Shown piece by piece: positions 38,100 through 49,244 of a stretch of DNA of 64,000 bases. Each line of letters opens with the position of its first letter. The stretch's first letter is position 1. A program made the translations under genes and the position numbers. The stretch is from contig MBPM02000007.1 in assembly GCA_001695595.3 (NCBI GenBank), positions 1,550,001 to 1,614,000 on the forward strand, given 5' to 3'. The notes below the pieces were generated by a model. The model did no database searches. It saw only the letters and a program-made list of their open reading frames with translations, and was not told where the DNA came from. Source of the stretch: Plasmopara viticola (taxonomy: Eukaryota; Oomycota; Peronosporomycetes; Peronosporales; Peronosporaceae).

Positions 38100-41000
38100 T
38101 CGCAAGAAACAGAGCTGATTTCATGACACCATCATTAGCGTTCGATAAAGCCGCCAAATGAGCCATTCTGCTTAATTGGCTGACAAAGACTAGCAACTAT
38201 AGTGTTGCCTGCCTAAAGCCACGGCACAAAACTCACGGCCACATATTTGTCCTGTCTATATTTCTCGATATGCACAAACGCGATAGAGCCACATCTAGGC
38301 GCATCAAAGGGCTTCTAAAGCGTTGATACATTGATCGGCAAAATATCTGTCCACAATATTTTTTTAGACGTGCACAGACGCAATACGCCCCAACTACCCG
38401 AATATTGGCCCTTTAATGCCCTGAGGCGCTGTAAGGCCACAGATACGCTCCGTCTGCCATGCTAGATGAAACTAGATGTAATAGAGTCACAGCTAAGCGT
38501 AGCGTCCCCCATTTTGCGCGCTTTATGTCCCTCTAGATGTTCACATACGCAATAGAGACAAATTAGATTGTCGTATCAATCTTTGAGGCGCGGAAACGGT
38601 AGACAAAAACACTCCATTCTATCTAATTGGACGTGCACAGGCGCGACAGACCCACAACACAGCGTAGCGCTAAGACGTTGAGCGGCGACACATCAGTCCA
38701 TACTTTCTTGTAGACGTGCACAGACAGAATAGAACCACAACTTAACGGATGATGAATTTTTTGAAGTGCTGAGACGCTGTACGGCCACGGATATGTCCTG
38801 TCTATCATTTATATATGCCGAATTGATAGCTTGCTAGAAATCAATAAAATTGGCAATAGTGATGTCTTATTGGGCGTGGGTTTCACCAGCCGGCACACTT
38901 TGCACGTGCGTGCATATGTGCCAAATCATACATGTTTATGAAAAAAGAGCACAAATTTCTATTATCAGCCTATCTAAAGTGGGTGCTAACCAATGTCATG
39001 CGTCTTTTCTTTAGCAGAACAATTATAAGCAGTGAATCGTAGGCCTCGTATAGAATAAGACATTAAAAACTCTCATTATGAGAATTGGCTAGACACGGTA
39101 CATACACTGTTATACAACAGCTCGGCTTCCATCGAAAACCACTGTAGCCTCGGCGCACCTATCCCTGCGCGGACAATTTATAATATTCAAGTTTCTAGTT
39201 CAATTGCTTTAAAAAAGCTATGCACAAATCACTTTGCACATATACACCATAAATCAGATCCGATACACACTCAGTTGCAGTTGTGACGTGACATTAGCAA
39301 GAATGAGCAACGAGATAACGCACTTAAGATACGCAATTTTGCATTTTTGCCTTGTACTTCATCTCGAAGCTATACATCGCATTAAAGGAGTGTAGTGCGA
39401 TCATTTTCGGCGAAAGGTGATGCACCTGTGTTTTATTGTGGAGTGGCACATGATCTATAACGTTTCAAGTGGCCTAAATTTATATATGTGAACATAAGTT
39501 TCACAAGGGCAATTAGCGCATTGTCGATGTCAGGCTAGTTCTTCTTAAAAGCCTTGAGCTGCCATCCTTTGATCAAACATATGTCTCAGCATCTGTTTGC
39601 AATAGCATGGCGCCATTGCTGGAGCCTGACGTGTCAAAGATGACATATATGATGCGTTAAGATCTGGATCAGCACCTGTATTAAGCTTTTTACAATACTT
39701 CAAACATGTTTTCGTGTAGAATTTTGCAAACGCATTATGTGCTCTCTAACAAAATTTTAATAATGGCCAAGCCACTTCTGCGCGATTCGCACTGTAATTG
39801 TGCAATTAATTGACAAGGCCAAACCAATACCTCAAGTCTTTCTGGCACATGCGATCCGGTCAATCCACAATATTTTTGACCTTAGCTGAATCTGCTTAAA
39901 GGACATGCATTTCAATTAAGCACCCTAAGAAGAGAATTTGCACTCGAGCACTGCTCGCTGCAAGGCAATGTCGTTCTTCCGTCTTTCTTCCCGTGTCCCG
40001 CATAACTACGGACAAAAAGTCAGCAAAGTACGTCTGTATATACGCCATGTGGCCTTAGACAATTCCATCACCTTACGAGTAAATGTCGCAGGGGCAGAGT
40101 CGGCATTACCAGATAATCCTAGAGAATATCACCTGTAGTAATAATTGCAGTCACTCTCTTCCATAAAAAGTTAGTCGTAGCCGTCGACTGACTCGAGTGC
40201 ACTGTGCCAGCCATGCTATTTTCTTAAGAAATCGCTTTGTGCCGGTGCAGTAGCCGTTGTAGCCTTTTGTAGCCGTGTACAGTACGTCACTTGCAATTTG
40301 CCTTACTTATACTGAATGTCAGCGAAGTTATGAGCTTTGCACGAAAGAGAGTGACAATGCCGTCACACAGTTATTTTAGTTAAAAGCCGCGTAGTACTTG
40401 GTTTCTGCATTTGGGTCAATTTTATTACTTACACCTCGTACCACCGAAGGCGGGTCAAGCGAGAGTCACGCGAGAGCAAATCTTGGTATATATTTGCCAA
40501 AGATTAGTATAGATCCGACCAACGCTTCACAGTTAAAGGTTCAATAACTTCACTATGTGCTTTTTCTGCGTCTTCGTAGCCCGCTTTGTCAAAAAGTGAC
40601 GAGATATAAATCTCTTCCTCAGGTCAAACAATCACTGCCTCGGCTATGGTGTCAGCTTTGCAAGCCTCTTTGAGGTCCGTCACAAATATCCTGCCCAGAT
40701 CCATGCGGAGCGGAGTAGTTTTTAGGCTTCTACTGTCCCTTTTGAAGGGTGATTAGCTGAACGCTATCGTCATACGCCGACATTTTTACATTAGGTCATC
40801 CCTCTCCAAAGCAAGACTTTTGAAGCTGCTCAATGAGTATCATGAGTCGCCCTACTTTTCCTGGCACAGCTGACTCTCCCGAAAAAAAGTTACGTGTGGT
40901 TTCTGTCGAAACACAGCTGAACATTGACACTTCATCGTCTGCAATGACGTCAAGAAAAGAGGTCCTATTCAAAACGTGTACAGCTCCACGTTGATCAGAA

Positions 41001-41740
41001 TGGCTGCAGCTCATACGCCTCGGCCTCTCGCTGACCATGCCATGCATGCTAGCCAGCCACATAGAACATTGCTAAGTTGGCCACGTGCTACTCTACATGT
41101 ATCGTCAGAGCCACACCATTGATAAATTGGTCTACAAACAATGATGTATGCAGCCTCCGCTGCTTCCTACGAGCAATTCCCGGTAAAAAATGTGTGACTT
41201 CACTTGCAGAGTGAGACTCTTAATGCAATGAAAAAAGCACTAAAATGTGATTTATACCAAAGATAATGTGACAATCGTATCATACTATTAATCAATAATT
41301 AGTGAGATCGGCCTTACGTGGGTATACAACATCCATCGAAATTTCTCCGCTCTCTTCTACATGATTCCAAAGCGGCTGACTCACCACAAATTTACTTAGG
41401 TCATCGAGCAATCTAGCAACCACCTCTTCAGCTTTAAGAGGCACTACCATTATTATCACAAGCACTACCAGTGGCTAACTTAACGGCTACGCGCATTTTA
41501 AACTAGCCCAAGTGCAAGCGATAAATGTCGATCCAATACCCTATGACGCTGCAAAGTTACGAATAACGCGATGGCAAAACAATGACCTTGATTTGGGTCA
41601 CCATCTCACATACCCACGTCTCTGTCATTACCGGTACTTGCGTGTCTTTTACAGCCGCTTCTACCGCCAGCCCCTTACCATCATCGTACTGGCAATAACT
41701 TGCTCCTGATCAGTCTCGAATTGATTCTTCCTTTTTTAAT
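38100..41740 (-). mobile_element. Ty3/Gypsy relic (unit D)
   Basis: Minus-strand relic collinear with 2230-5539 and 16640-19920. The RNase H start near 39640-39600 reads FDTSGSSNGAMLLQ, a decayed form of the VICDASGFGI motif in the other units. The integrase start near 38210-38150 aligns with that at 32935. There are many stops and no LTRs recognised. Confidence 0.6.
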
Positions 41741-42265
41741 GTTAAGCCTCATCTTTAGAGAGTGTATGTACGGCATCCCGCAGTCGTTTGCATTAAAAAT
41801 GCATCGCTATCAATTTTAAAGAAAGAAGGGCGGCGTCTACGACACGTAAAAAATTACGATAATTATTACTAATTACAATATATATTAAAAAAAATCGAAT
41901 CATAAATTACTACATTTGATCTCGCTCTCTTGCCATCCATTATTCCCCGATCGCGCTGTCGGTGTCGTCGCACCTCGTCGCACCTCGTTGCTGCTACGCG
42001 TCATTTTGTCCACTACCTTTGCAATTGTAGTGCTATTTGGCGTAAGTAACCATTATCTAGAAAGCTTAAATGGTGTGCTAACAAACACTCTGACGCCGTG
42101 TAGAAAGGAGCACCAAACCTGCCGCGATCCACGCCGCGCCTTCTCTTACTCTGCCTGGTGTTTGCCTGCTGTCGTGAATTCTTTCACTCCTCGCTTGTCA
42201 ATACTATTTTGGGTGCTTAGTCTGGTGGTACATTTGCATTCCCGCGTCGTAGTCACTTTTTCATC

Positions 42266-44131
42266 ATGCGGTTGTGCTACTTGCGCATTTCACTACTGAC
42301 CAGCGCCTTTGCTGCGAATGCATTTGCTGACACAGCGGAGATAGATGCCAACTCGGCCGCATCACGTACCGTGTCTTCGCCTAAATTTGTCCGTGACAAT
42401 TTTGCTGCGTCAGCGGTCACAGATACTCACGAGCCGACAAGTGTCGATGACGAAGACAGGGCAAGCAAAGTAATGATCAGATTTGCCAAAATGATGGGAA
42501 AGACTATGGATAGTGGCGTCATCAATAATTTAAATCTTTTTAGATTTATATCATTTATAAGAAAAAATATGACTCTGAAAGAAGTCTACCTTGAATTGGG
42601 TCTGGGCGACTTGGAAGGCAACGTCTTATCTAATGACCAATGGATCCGGTGGGCCTACTTTGTCTACAGACTCGGTCGTTATTTTCAAGAATATGGCTAC
42701 GAATTCATTTTCGCGGCAATGTCGGCCATGCATGACGCCGAAACATTGTCCAGCATGATAATTACCGCAGCTAGTGCTGAAGATACGAAACCTTTGGCCA
42801 TTAAGCTGGCTGAAGTCGCCGATGATCACGTCAAGAGGCTTGTTCTCGATAAAGTACCTGGGCTTGCCAGCAAACCACCTCGTCGGAAGCAACATACGGC
42901 GAAAAAGACTTATCGGACTCCTCGTGATCGTATCTTCACGTACTTAGAAAAACACGTTAAAAACAAAGAGCTACACGACGAGAAATTCTTCTTATTGACC
43001 AGCTATTTAAGTGTTTTACGTGACTCGAACAACGCTGCTGGCACTGCGCTATCTGTCTCCCACAACACTTTCGAAGATGCTGGATTACTCGACAAATTAC
43101 TTTCGCTTAAGAATCTTCGCGATCGGGATCGTCTTGAAAGTTTGGTGTCGATTTGGTTGGATGTGAACACACCTCCGTCCAAAATTGTGTCCATGCTGGT
43201 GCGAGATAAAGCGGAAGTTGACCAGGCTACCATCCTTTTCTCAAACGGGCCAAAGCAGAGGTTCTGGCTGCGCTACCTAGAAAAGTACAATGAGATAGAG
43301 CAGGATACGCTCACTGCAAATGTCAATTTTGAGCAACTTTTGCAAATACTGTTTGCGATGGTGGAGCAAGAGTCGTCTGTTATTGACAAATACATGGCGT
43401 TCGCCACAATTCTCAAGGTGCTATCTTCACCATCCGCTACCCATTTCAGCTCGAGGCATGAACTTGAGATAAAGTTGATGTCGATCTTGTTGTGGGACAG
43501 GACTCTTCCGTCTAATGTTTTGTCCATGCTGATGCACGGTGCAGCAGACGCCGACAAGTTTAACATTGTTTTTGTGAATGAGTCGTCGAAAAAGTTTTGG
43601 TTGCGCTATCTTAAAGAGTACAATGACTCTAGCATTGATGTCGAGGACTCTACGCACACCGCAAATAGCGATTTCCAGAAGCTACTGCTGATGTTGCGTG
43701 CGGTGGAAGCGCTAGAGCCATCTTCAGCTGAAAGATTTTTGGCGAGTAGCACTTTGATCAAGATGCTGCTTACACCAGAAATTGCCAACGTCGTCACGGC
43801 TCAAAAATATTTGGCAGAGTTGACATCGAATTGGTTGGAGCATAGCCTACCTCCGCGCACTGTTGTGCTTATGTTGTTGCATGGAGAAGAGGAATCAGAT
43901 TACTTTAAGATACTATTAACGGATACGCCAAGCTCAAAGTATTGGGAGGACTACATGAATGCGTACTACGCGAAAACTCCAACTCTTAAGAAACCTAAAA
44001 TGGCGACGCTTGTCGATTTCTTCGGCGTTGCAAGATTCAAAACAATTCTGGAAGCGGGATTAACCGATGAGGCAACAAGCCAGAAGGCGAAATCTCTTCT
44101 TGCTCAATTAAATGGTGGTCAAATGGCTTAA
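42266..44131 (+). CDS. Secreted LWY-repeat effector, copy 3 (intact)
   Basis: A 621-residue paralogue of the gene at 8604, of identical length and without any stop. The signal peptide MRLCYLRISLLTSAF is followed by ANAFADT; the dEER-like DEDRA is at the same place. The helical core repeats the WL/LL, ML, ILF/IVF and FW/YW pattern three times at the same positions as in copy 1. Differences concentrate in two places: residues about 84-105, between the dEER region and the first helix, and about 203-222, between the first and second units. There is no RXLR motif. The leader differs from copy 1 at the initiator-like site (ACATTTGCATTCC at about 42230). The spacer downstream is short and ends the array. 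It probably acts in host cells; the target is unknown. Confidence 0.8.
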   Translation: MRLCYLRISLLTSAFAANAFADTAEIDANSAASRTVSSPKFVRDNFAASAVTDTHEPTSVDDEDRASKVMIRFAKMMGKTMDSGVINNLNLFRFISFIRKNMTLKEVYLELGLGDLEGNVLSNDQWIRWAYFVYRLGRYFQEYGYEFIFAAMSAMHDAETLSSMIITAASAEDTKPLAIKLAEVADDHVKRLVLDKVPGLASKPPRRKQHTAKKTYRTPRDRIFTYLEKHVKNKELHDEKFFLLTSYLSVLRDSNNAAGTALSVSHNTFEDAGLLDKLLSLKNLRDRDRLESLVSIWLDVNTPPSKIVSMLVRDKAEVDQATILFSNGPKQRFWLRYLEKYNEIEQDTLTANVNFEQLLQILFAMVEQESSVIDKYMAFATILKVLSSPSATHFSSRHELEIKLMSILLWDRTLPSNVLSMLMHGAADADKFNIVFVNESSKKFWLRYLKEYNDSSIDVEDSTHTANSDFQKLLLMLRAVEALEPSSAERFLASSTLIKMLLTPEIANVVTAQKYLAELTSNWLEHSLPPRTVVLMLLHGEEESDYFKILLTDTPSSKYWEDYMNAYYAKTPTLKKPKMATLVDFFGVARFKTILEAGLTDEATSQKAKSLLAQLNGGQMA

Positions 44132-45370
44132 AAGACAATCTGTAAGCGCATGTTAGTCACAAGGTTCAGTTTGCTATTTTATTGCATACACATTAATATC
44201 AAACGACATTGCCTACGAAACGATACAATATATATATCAATAGTTTTTGTATCTGGGCACCCCGCTTGTCAAATTAAGGGCTAAAATGAGTGGTGTTTAG
44301 ATATAGTTTCCTACACGAAGATCAAACTTATTGATTAGCAGCATTTAACTTTCGATGAAGTAGAAAACACAATAATAATTAGTAGCTAAGTAAGTCACAG
44401 CAACAACTCGTTGAGAAGACCACAAAAGACTCGAGTAGAAGAAATCGCTGCGATGCCGCCAAAGATAAGTGACGTCAATTAAGATTGACGAAATCGCTTC
44501 AAAGTGCGACCGTCTGCTTCTTGCTCGGACTATCAACCTTTTTGTCTCCGACAACACTGACTGGATCGTGCTGCTTCCAAAATTATGCTACTAAACTAGC
44601 TGCCAACTCTGGTTCGACGTTTGTCCTCTTGTCAATCTCACAAAAAGTATTTGGTCTCAACAAACAACCTTAATTGCAGCAAATGCACTTCGAGACGTTA
44701 CGTATTGCAGTTTTTCCACCTTTTGCTCTATCACATATGTGCCAAGAAATGTTCCCTAAAATGAAAGGGAAAAGGAGTGTATTTTTTTCGCACTACTACT
44801 CCTGTGAATACTCGCTTCGCATCCCATAAAAAAATTAACCCTTCAGCCAGCACATTTGCATTACCAGTATATGAACAAATCGGCTATATTTTTATGGTGT
44901 ACATCAAATGCACACCCGTGAGGACTGCTTTCTTTACCAGTAGCGAATATCGCGTCTATAAGCGATTATCTTTTCTCTAGTCTTGAACGTGCGGCCCCGC
45001 GAGCGACACTTTGAAGTCCTTGGGCGAGACAAATGTGCCCCTTTGAAACCAAATCTTGCGCTTTCTTGACCGCATCCAAGGCAACGAATAATGTTATACT
45101 CATCAATCGTTTGATCAATTGAGACTTGACCCAAGTCAGCGGATCCACGGACACCGTTACTCTGAAGTTTGCAGGACGAGGCACACTGCCTTTGCGCTGT
45201 GGGTTTATATACTAAAAGTAATTAATTTAGGGAATCGTTAATTTCAACTCACCCTTTTGATAATTTCCACTCACCTCCTTGTTTATTGGTCAAATTCTGT
45301 TTAATGTCGTTGATGGATACAGAATGTTTGTCTCCAAGCTCCAGGATTAGCAGATGAACGGCAGCGTGTC

Positions 45371-46429
45371 TTGTCGTTTGTCGTGGCGATGGCGGTAGCT
45401 GGACGACGCGAGTGTGAGCTGATGGGAAATGTACAATTCAGGACGTTTCGAGATGAAGAGTGGGTACGGTTGGCGCGACTTTTGACGAGTTATGCTCTCA
45501 ATTCTAAGCTCAAGTATCGACAATTTGCAGTGGAGCTCATGAGCCGCATTGCGGTGGAAACGCGCCTTTGGACGGTGAACAAGAGCGAAGTATCCGAGGT
45601 GTTACTTTCATACGCTGGCGTTGGTCCGCTTGTTGAAATTCTCATTAAGCGCGCTTGTGATTAAATGTCCCAAGTGCGAACTAAGGCCATTGGGGGTCTC
45701 TCAGCACTACTGACCCTTGGTTTATCAAATGCTGAAGAAGCAGGGGAAGACGAACAAATGAATGGGTTCGAGACGATTGCATTTTCCTTGCAAAAGCTGC
45801 TGTACGAGTCGTCCGTTGATGAATAGGGCGTGGAACAAGACGAGAAGAGTCCATTGATACAGCGTCTTGTGGATCTCTTGAGAGAGCGTTTACTCGATGA
45901 AAAGTCCTATGTACGGAAGGCCGCAGTGCATGCGTTGGAAGCGCTGATGACGGCACATTCAAGCAACACGGTTCAAGCGTCTTCGAGGAAGAATTAGTCG
46001 GTCATTTTCCGTGTGCAGTCCATTTAGTCGTTGACGGCAATTGTGCTCAAGTTCCCGTTCGATGACGAGGCACAGAAACTCTGGAATCTTGGCGTTTTTC
46101 CACTCTGCATTGATCCCGAGACGAGCGTCCAGGCTTGTGCGTTAGAAGCGGCAGGAAGCGTCGTCTTTGATCGTGTTTTGGCGTGGTACGATGCACGACA
46201 AAACGAGTCGCTGCGTGACTTGCTCGACTGTGTCTGGATGCAAGTATCTCATCTTGACGGCGTCATGGCGCGGTGTTTGCAAAAGGCGTTGCGAATGCTG
46301 ATTAAAAGTAACCAGGTTGGTGCTGAAAAGCTTCTTCAAGCGTGCGTCTTTGCTATTCAACAGAGCGTGAGTTCGTACAACAGTGGCGACGCAGTCCACG
46401 AAGAGACTGAGGATGATAGGGTAGAATAA
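45371..46429 (+). pseudogene. NCAPD3: Condensin-II subunit D3 (HEAT-repeat) gene fragment, captured
   Basis: One continuous plus-strand frame gives HEAT-repeat protein sequence interrupted by four stops (45662, 45824, 45995, 46025) and no frameshift. Telling pieces are LTSYALNSKLKYRQFAVEL, VRTKAIGGLSALLTLG, LLRERLLDEKSYVRKAA (near 45874-45925) and GVFPLCIDPETSVQACALE (near 46092-46150). They follow the order and spacing of the central HEAT region of condensin-2 subunit D3, which compacts mitotic chromosomes. Only a middle section is present; the N-terminus, the C-terminus and introns are missing. It lies wholly between the inverted ends at 45230 and 47241, about 60 bp from the left arm. It cannot make a functional subunit. 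The family assignment is from recall, not a search. Confidence 0.65.
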
Positions 46430-46689
46430 AAGGTCTACAGCTACTATTAAGCGTAGTAAAACCTAGCATTATGCGACGAGTGTTGAATAAACGACAATGT
46501 ACTGTTTTAGAAGCTAAGGCATTTAAAGAAGCTGAGAGCACGATCATGCGTTGCTGAATTGAAACGGTACATGCATTAGGCGAAGAAATGAAACAATAAC
46601 AATTGAAAGCTATTTATCGAGGGGAGGTATGAGCCCTTGGCCCTTTCGACCAAGCGGGTAAAACAGCGTCGACGTAATTCACGCCGGTA

Positions 46690-47165
46690 TCAGTCGCGAT
46701 GAAGCAAATACAGCTGGGCGACAATGGGATATTTCGCTGGTCTGGCCCACAAAACAGGCATTCTTCTATAGCTAAGGGATGTGACGGGAGGATCAAGATC
46801 CATTTCACCAATGTTATTGCTGCATTCGCTGCTCGTAAAACTCACTGCACTGCCACTACGATCCCGATCCCGCGAGATGATCACACTATCTCTCCAGCTT
46901 TCGTCTCCAAGCAAGGGCACAATCTTTGCGGGTTCCGTCGCTCCGGCCCACTCCCCACTTCGATATTGTGACATTGTCTGTGCAACTAATTTGTCAATAC
47001 ACGGTTCCAACGTCTGCAACCACTTGACATGTGTCCGTTCATCTCCTGCCGCGACTCAAAGCACCTGTGTCCTCTCCCTCTCTTCCCGTTCAGCTTCTTC
47101 CGCGCCCACAAACTTCGTGCACTGGTCAAGCAATGCCTGGTTTGGTGTAAGTCCGGCGCAATGAC
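46690..47165 (-). pseudogene. Unidentified ORF remnant inside the inverted-repeat element
   Basis: The minus strand is open for 109 codons (46690-47019) and, allowing one stop, continues to about 47165, next to the right inverted arm. The text has normal protein composition, with a charged stretch (EEAEREERERTQ) followed by LEPCIDKLVAQTMSQY and a Ser/Asp/Arg-rich part. I do not recognise a family. It may be a second captured host fragment or what is left of a transposon gene. The plus-strand ORFs over the same bases are shadows. Confidence 0.35.
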
Positions 47166-47249
47166 ATTAAACAGAATTTGACCAATAAACAAGGGGGTGA
47201 GTGGAAATTATCAAAAGGGTGAGTGGAAATTAACGATTCCCTTAATTTA

Positions 47250-48701
47250 CCTTAGCTTTAAGTTAGCGTGTACTAATACTAACTTACAAATTATTATTCT
47301 TTATGGTTGAGAACAAAAATATAGTCAGCCGTACTCTGTAAATGATCAAACTTATCATGATATAGCTCTATATTGTATACAGCCTCGCCTTAATTCAATA
47401 TCGAGTAGGTATAGGCATAAACTGTCTGACCGAAGCAAATTGACGACAACGAAGCAGTAAGCATACTTTTTTTCGATAGTCATACAAATTTTAGAGCAAG
47501 TCGTTATAAAGTGTGTAGCTTGAATTAAAATTTGGCCTTCCTCGGGTAGATGGATCACCTGAACTTTTTGCTGGCTTCCAGATGACTAGAAACTTTTTTC
47601 TTGAGTGTGTCGAACGCTGCTTGCTCTGCTTGTAAAACTCGATGAATTTTATGGGCTTAACGAGGTAGCTCTCCTGCCGCCAGTGGCTAAAACTTTTTAT
47701 GGCTTTTGAGCTCTACGGGCAAAGTCTACGCTCTATGGCTTAGAATCACTAGTCGTAGGGATACCGAGGGTTGCGCCGGGTAAGTTCAAGATTTTTAATT
47801 TTGAGGAAAACTAAAGCCAACACATTTTCTAGTTGAGTATGGAGGTAGAGACTCCAGGAAGGGGATGATTAGGTACGCGTGGCGTTTGCACTCTCTGATC
47901 CGGGAAGCTGGGCTTACAGCTCGTGCACTCAATCATGAAGCCACTAAACAAAACGCTTAGTGTCTCTGAAGCACAAGAATATATTTCAAAGAACAATGAC
48001 TTTCGCCAGAGCTCTCCCCTAATTACCTGCGAGCAAGGTAGGCGTGACCGTTATAAATATAGTTTTGATCTAAGAAGTTGACGACCCTGTGACACCACTT
48101 CCCAAGCAAGTCAACGTGGCGTTACTCGAAGACGGCCTAAGGGCAGGCTTGACTCGCCAACAACTCTAGAATTGACTCGCCATCAACTCTTTAGAGTGCT
48201 GATAGCGATGATATAGATGATTCAGATCGCTATGTTAAGGCAATACAGTACAGACAGGCTCGCTCTTAATCCCATATTTGGGGCTGAAACTTTACCGCAA
48301 TTTCGATGATCTCCAGTCGTAAATGTGCTGAAAGTACTTTACAAACGCCTAACCTGAGCTTAATATCACTAGCCATATCAGCTTATAATAAAGCCGCATC
48401 ATTTCATTATGGAATTTCTGACCGGCCAAAATGTACTGGCCTCAATGCAAATACAGGCGGACTCTGTGTTACGTGCGACTGCAATGCAAGCATTATGGAG
48501 CCAGTTCGGGTAAGGTTTAGCCTCTTCTAGCTTAGAAGGACAGACAGGCGGACGGACAGACAGACAGACAAAGGGAAACGTCCTTCGGTTACTTTAATGA
48601 TGTATGGATCTCGCAAAGATGATTTGCTAGACTCCCAGTGCACCCTCCTCCTACTCTTGATAAATAACGTCTTTACGTGTAATCCTTCTCTCCAAGTACC
48701 G
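47250..48701. other. Intergenic region without recognised gene; GACA microsatellite
   Basis: Nothing with family motifs was found. At about 48538-48572 there is a short GACA/GGAC-type simple repeat (units of GACAGACA with interruptions). Short ORFs such as 47355-47558 (minus) and 48306-48530 (plus) are not supported. Confidence 0.5.
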
Positions 48702-49244
48702 CTAGATCTCTGACATGTTTGGCGCCGCTCGATACAGCAAAACTTTCGGTGTAATCGAACTACAAATGTCATCACGATAAACAATCGGCTGCACTCGAAA
48801 AGCCCTCAAAGTTTCATCAGCCACGTCGTCGAGACGTGAAAATGCGCGGGACTCTAAAGTCGCTCGAACATCGCTACATATTAGCGCAATGTCTTCTACG
48901 GGAAACGCGCACTGCTCTGCGAGGATGCGTACGCGCTCCAACGGGTCGAGCCATAAGTCGTTACGGCTGCGTCGGCAATAGCCCAAAGTTGTCTCTATGG
49001 ATGACAATGCAGCGTACGACTCTATCCTGTCGCACTCACTGTCGATGCTCGCCACATCGTTCACGACCGAAATTAGCGAAAACGAGTGTCGTATGGGCTG
49101 ACCAATAAGTCCTACGGGTGGGCCACCACTTTCAGGAACTGTGCTTGCGTTATAGCCCACGCGAAATTCCAGTACACTCACCTTGCCCCACCGTATTCGC
49201 TTCTTGGTCTTGTTTCGTTCCACGCTCTGGCTTGCCCTCTCCAT
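48702..49244 (-). CDS. Conserved hypothetical protein with VxEFxV-type N-terminal motif
   Basis: A 180-residue ORF with an ATG at 49244; an in-frame TGA lies shortly upstream, so the start is not further out in this frame. Near the N-terminus is KKRIRWGKVSVLEFRV, then a GGPPVGLIG stretch about 20 residues on. This resembles a short motif widespread in oomycetes and other stramenopiles (basic, VRF-x-x-V-x-VxEF, then GGPP or GPP). The remainder is predicted helical, with PLERVRILAEQ and DICSSITPKVLLYRA, and has no recognised domain. There is no signal peptide or membrane segment. Codon usage looks like that of the kinesin and nuclease-like genes to the right. A second exon cannot be excluded. 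Confidence 0.5.
   Translation of the reverse strand: MERASQSVERNKTKKRIRWGKVSVLEFRVGYNASTVPESGGPPVGLIGQPIRHSFSLISVVNDVASIDSECDRIESYAALSSIETTLGYCRRSRNDLWLDPLERVRILAEQCAFPVEDIALICSDVRATLESRAFSRLDDVADETLRAFRVQPIVYRDDICSSITPKVLLYRAAPNMSEI

Larger units (their letters stand above)
38100..44970. repeat. Tandem array unit D (right end of the array)
   Basis: Fourth unit: Gypsy relic (38100-41740), effector upstream region, intact effector copy 3, and a spacer. The spacer at 44132-44970 matches 10470-11400 and 1-240; the block near 44745-44790 equals 11315-11370 and the block near 44820-44880 equals 160-230. After about 44970 the similarity stops and low-copy sequence begins, so this is the right edge of the array. 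No gene is seen in the spacer. Confidence 0.7.
45230..47241. mobile_element. 2012-bp inverted-repeat transposon carrying host gene fragment
   Basis: The left end GGGAATCGTTAATTTC at 45230 is repeated in inverted form at the right end (47241). The inverted repeat is about 83 bp long with three mismatches, and each arm contains two copies of a TAATTTCCACTCACC-type subrepeat. The element is bordered by an exact 8-bp direct repeat TTAATTTA (45222-45229 and 47242-47249), as expected for an inserted DNA transposon with 8-bp targets (the hAT-type length). No transposase is visible. The interior consists of a decayed condensin-II D3 fragment on the plus strand and an unidentified ORF remnant on the minus strand. 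It looks like a non-autonomous gene-capturing element. Confidence 0.8.

Noticed and set aside
44966..45184. Overlapping minus-strand ORFs 44934-45134 and 44966-45184 as a gene left of the inverted-repeat element
   Set aside because: Two frames both look protein-like in part, but neither has a recognisable domain and they lie in low-copy sequence only 260 bases long; not enough to call.
45371..45664. Separate 97-residue gene
   Set aside because: The same frame continues after the stop through 46429 with HEAT-repeat text; it is the first part of the captured, broken condensin-II D3 fragment.
48538..48572. CRISPR-like array
   Set aside because: It is a plain GACA-type microsatellite without spacers.
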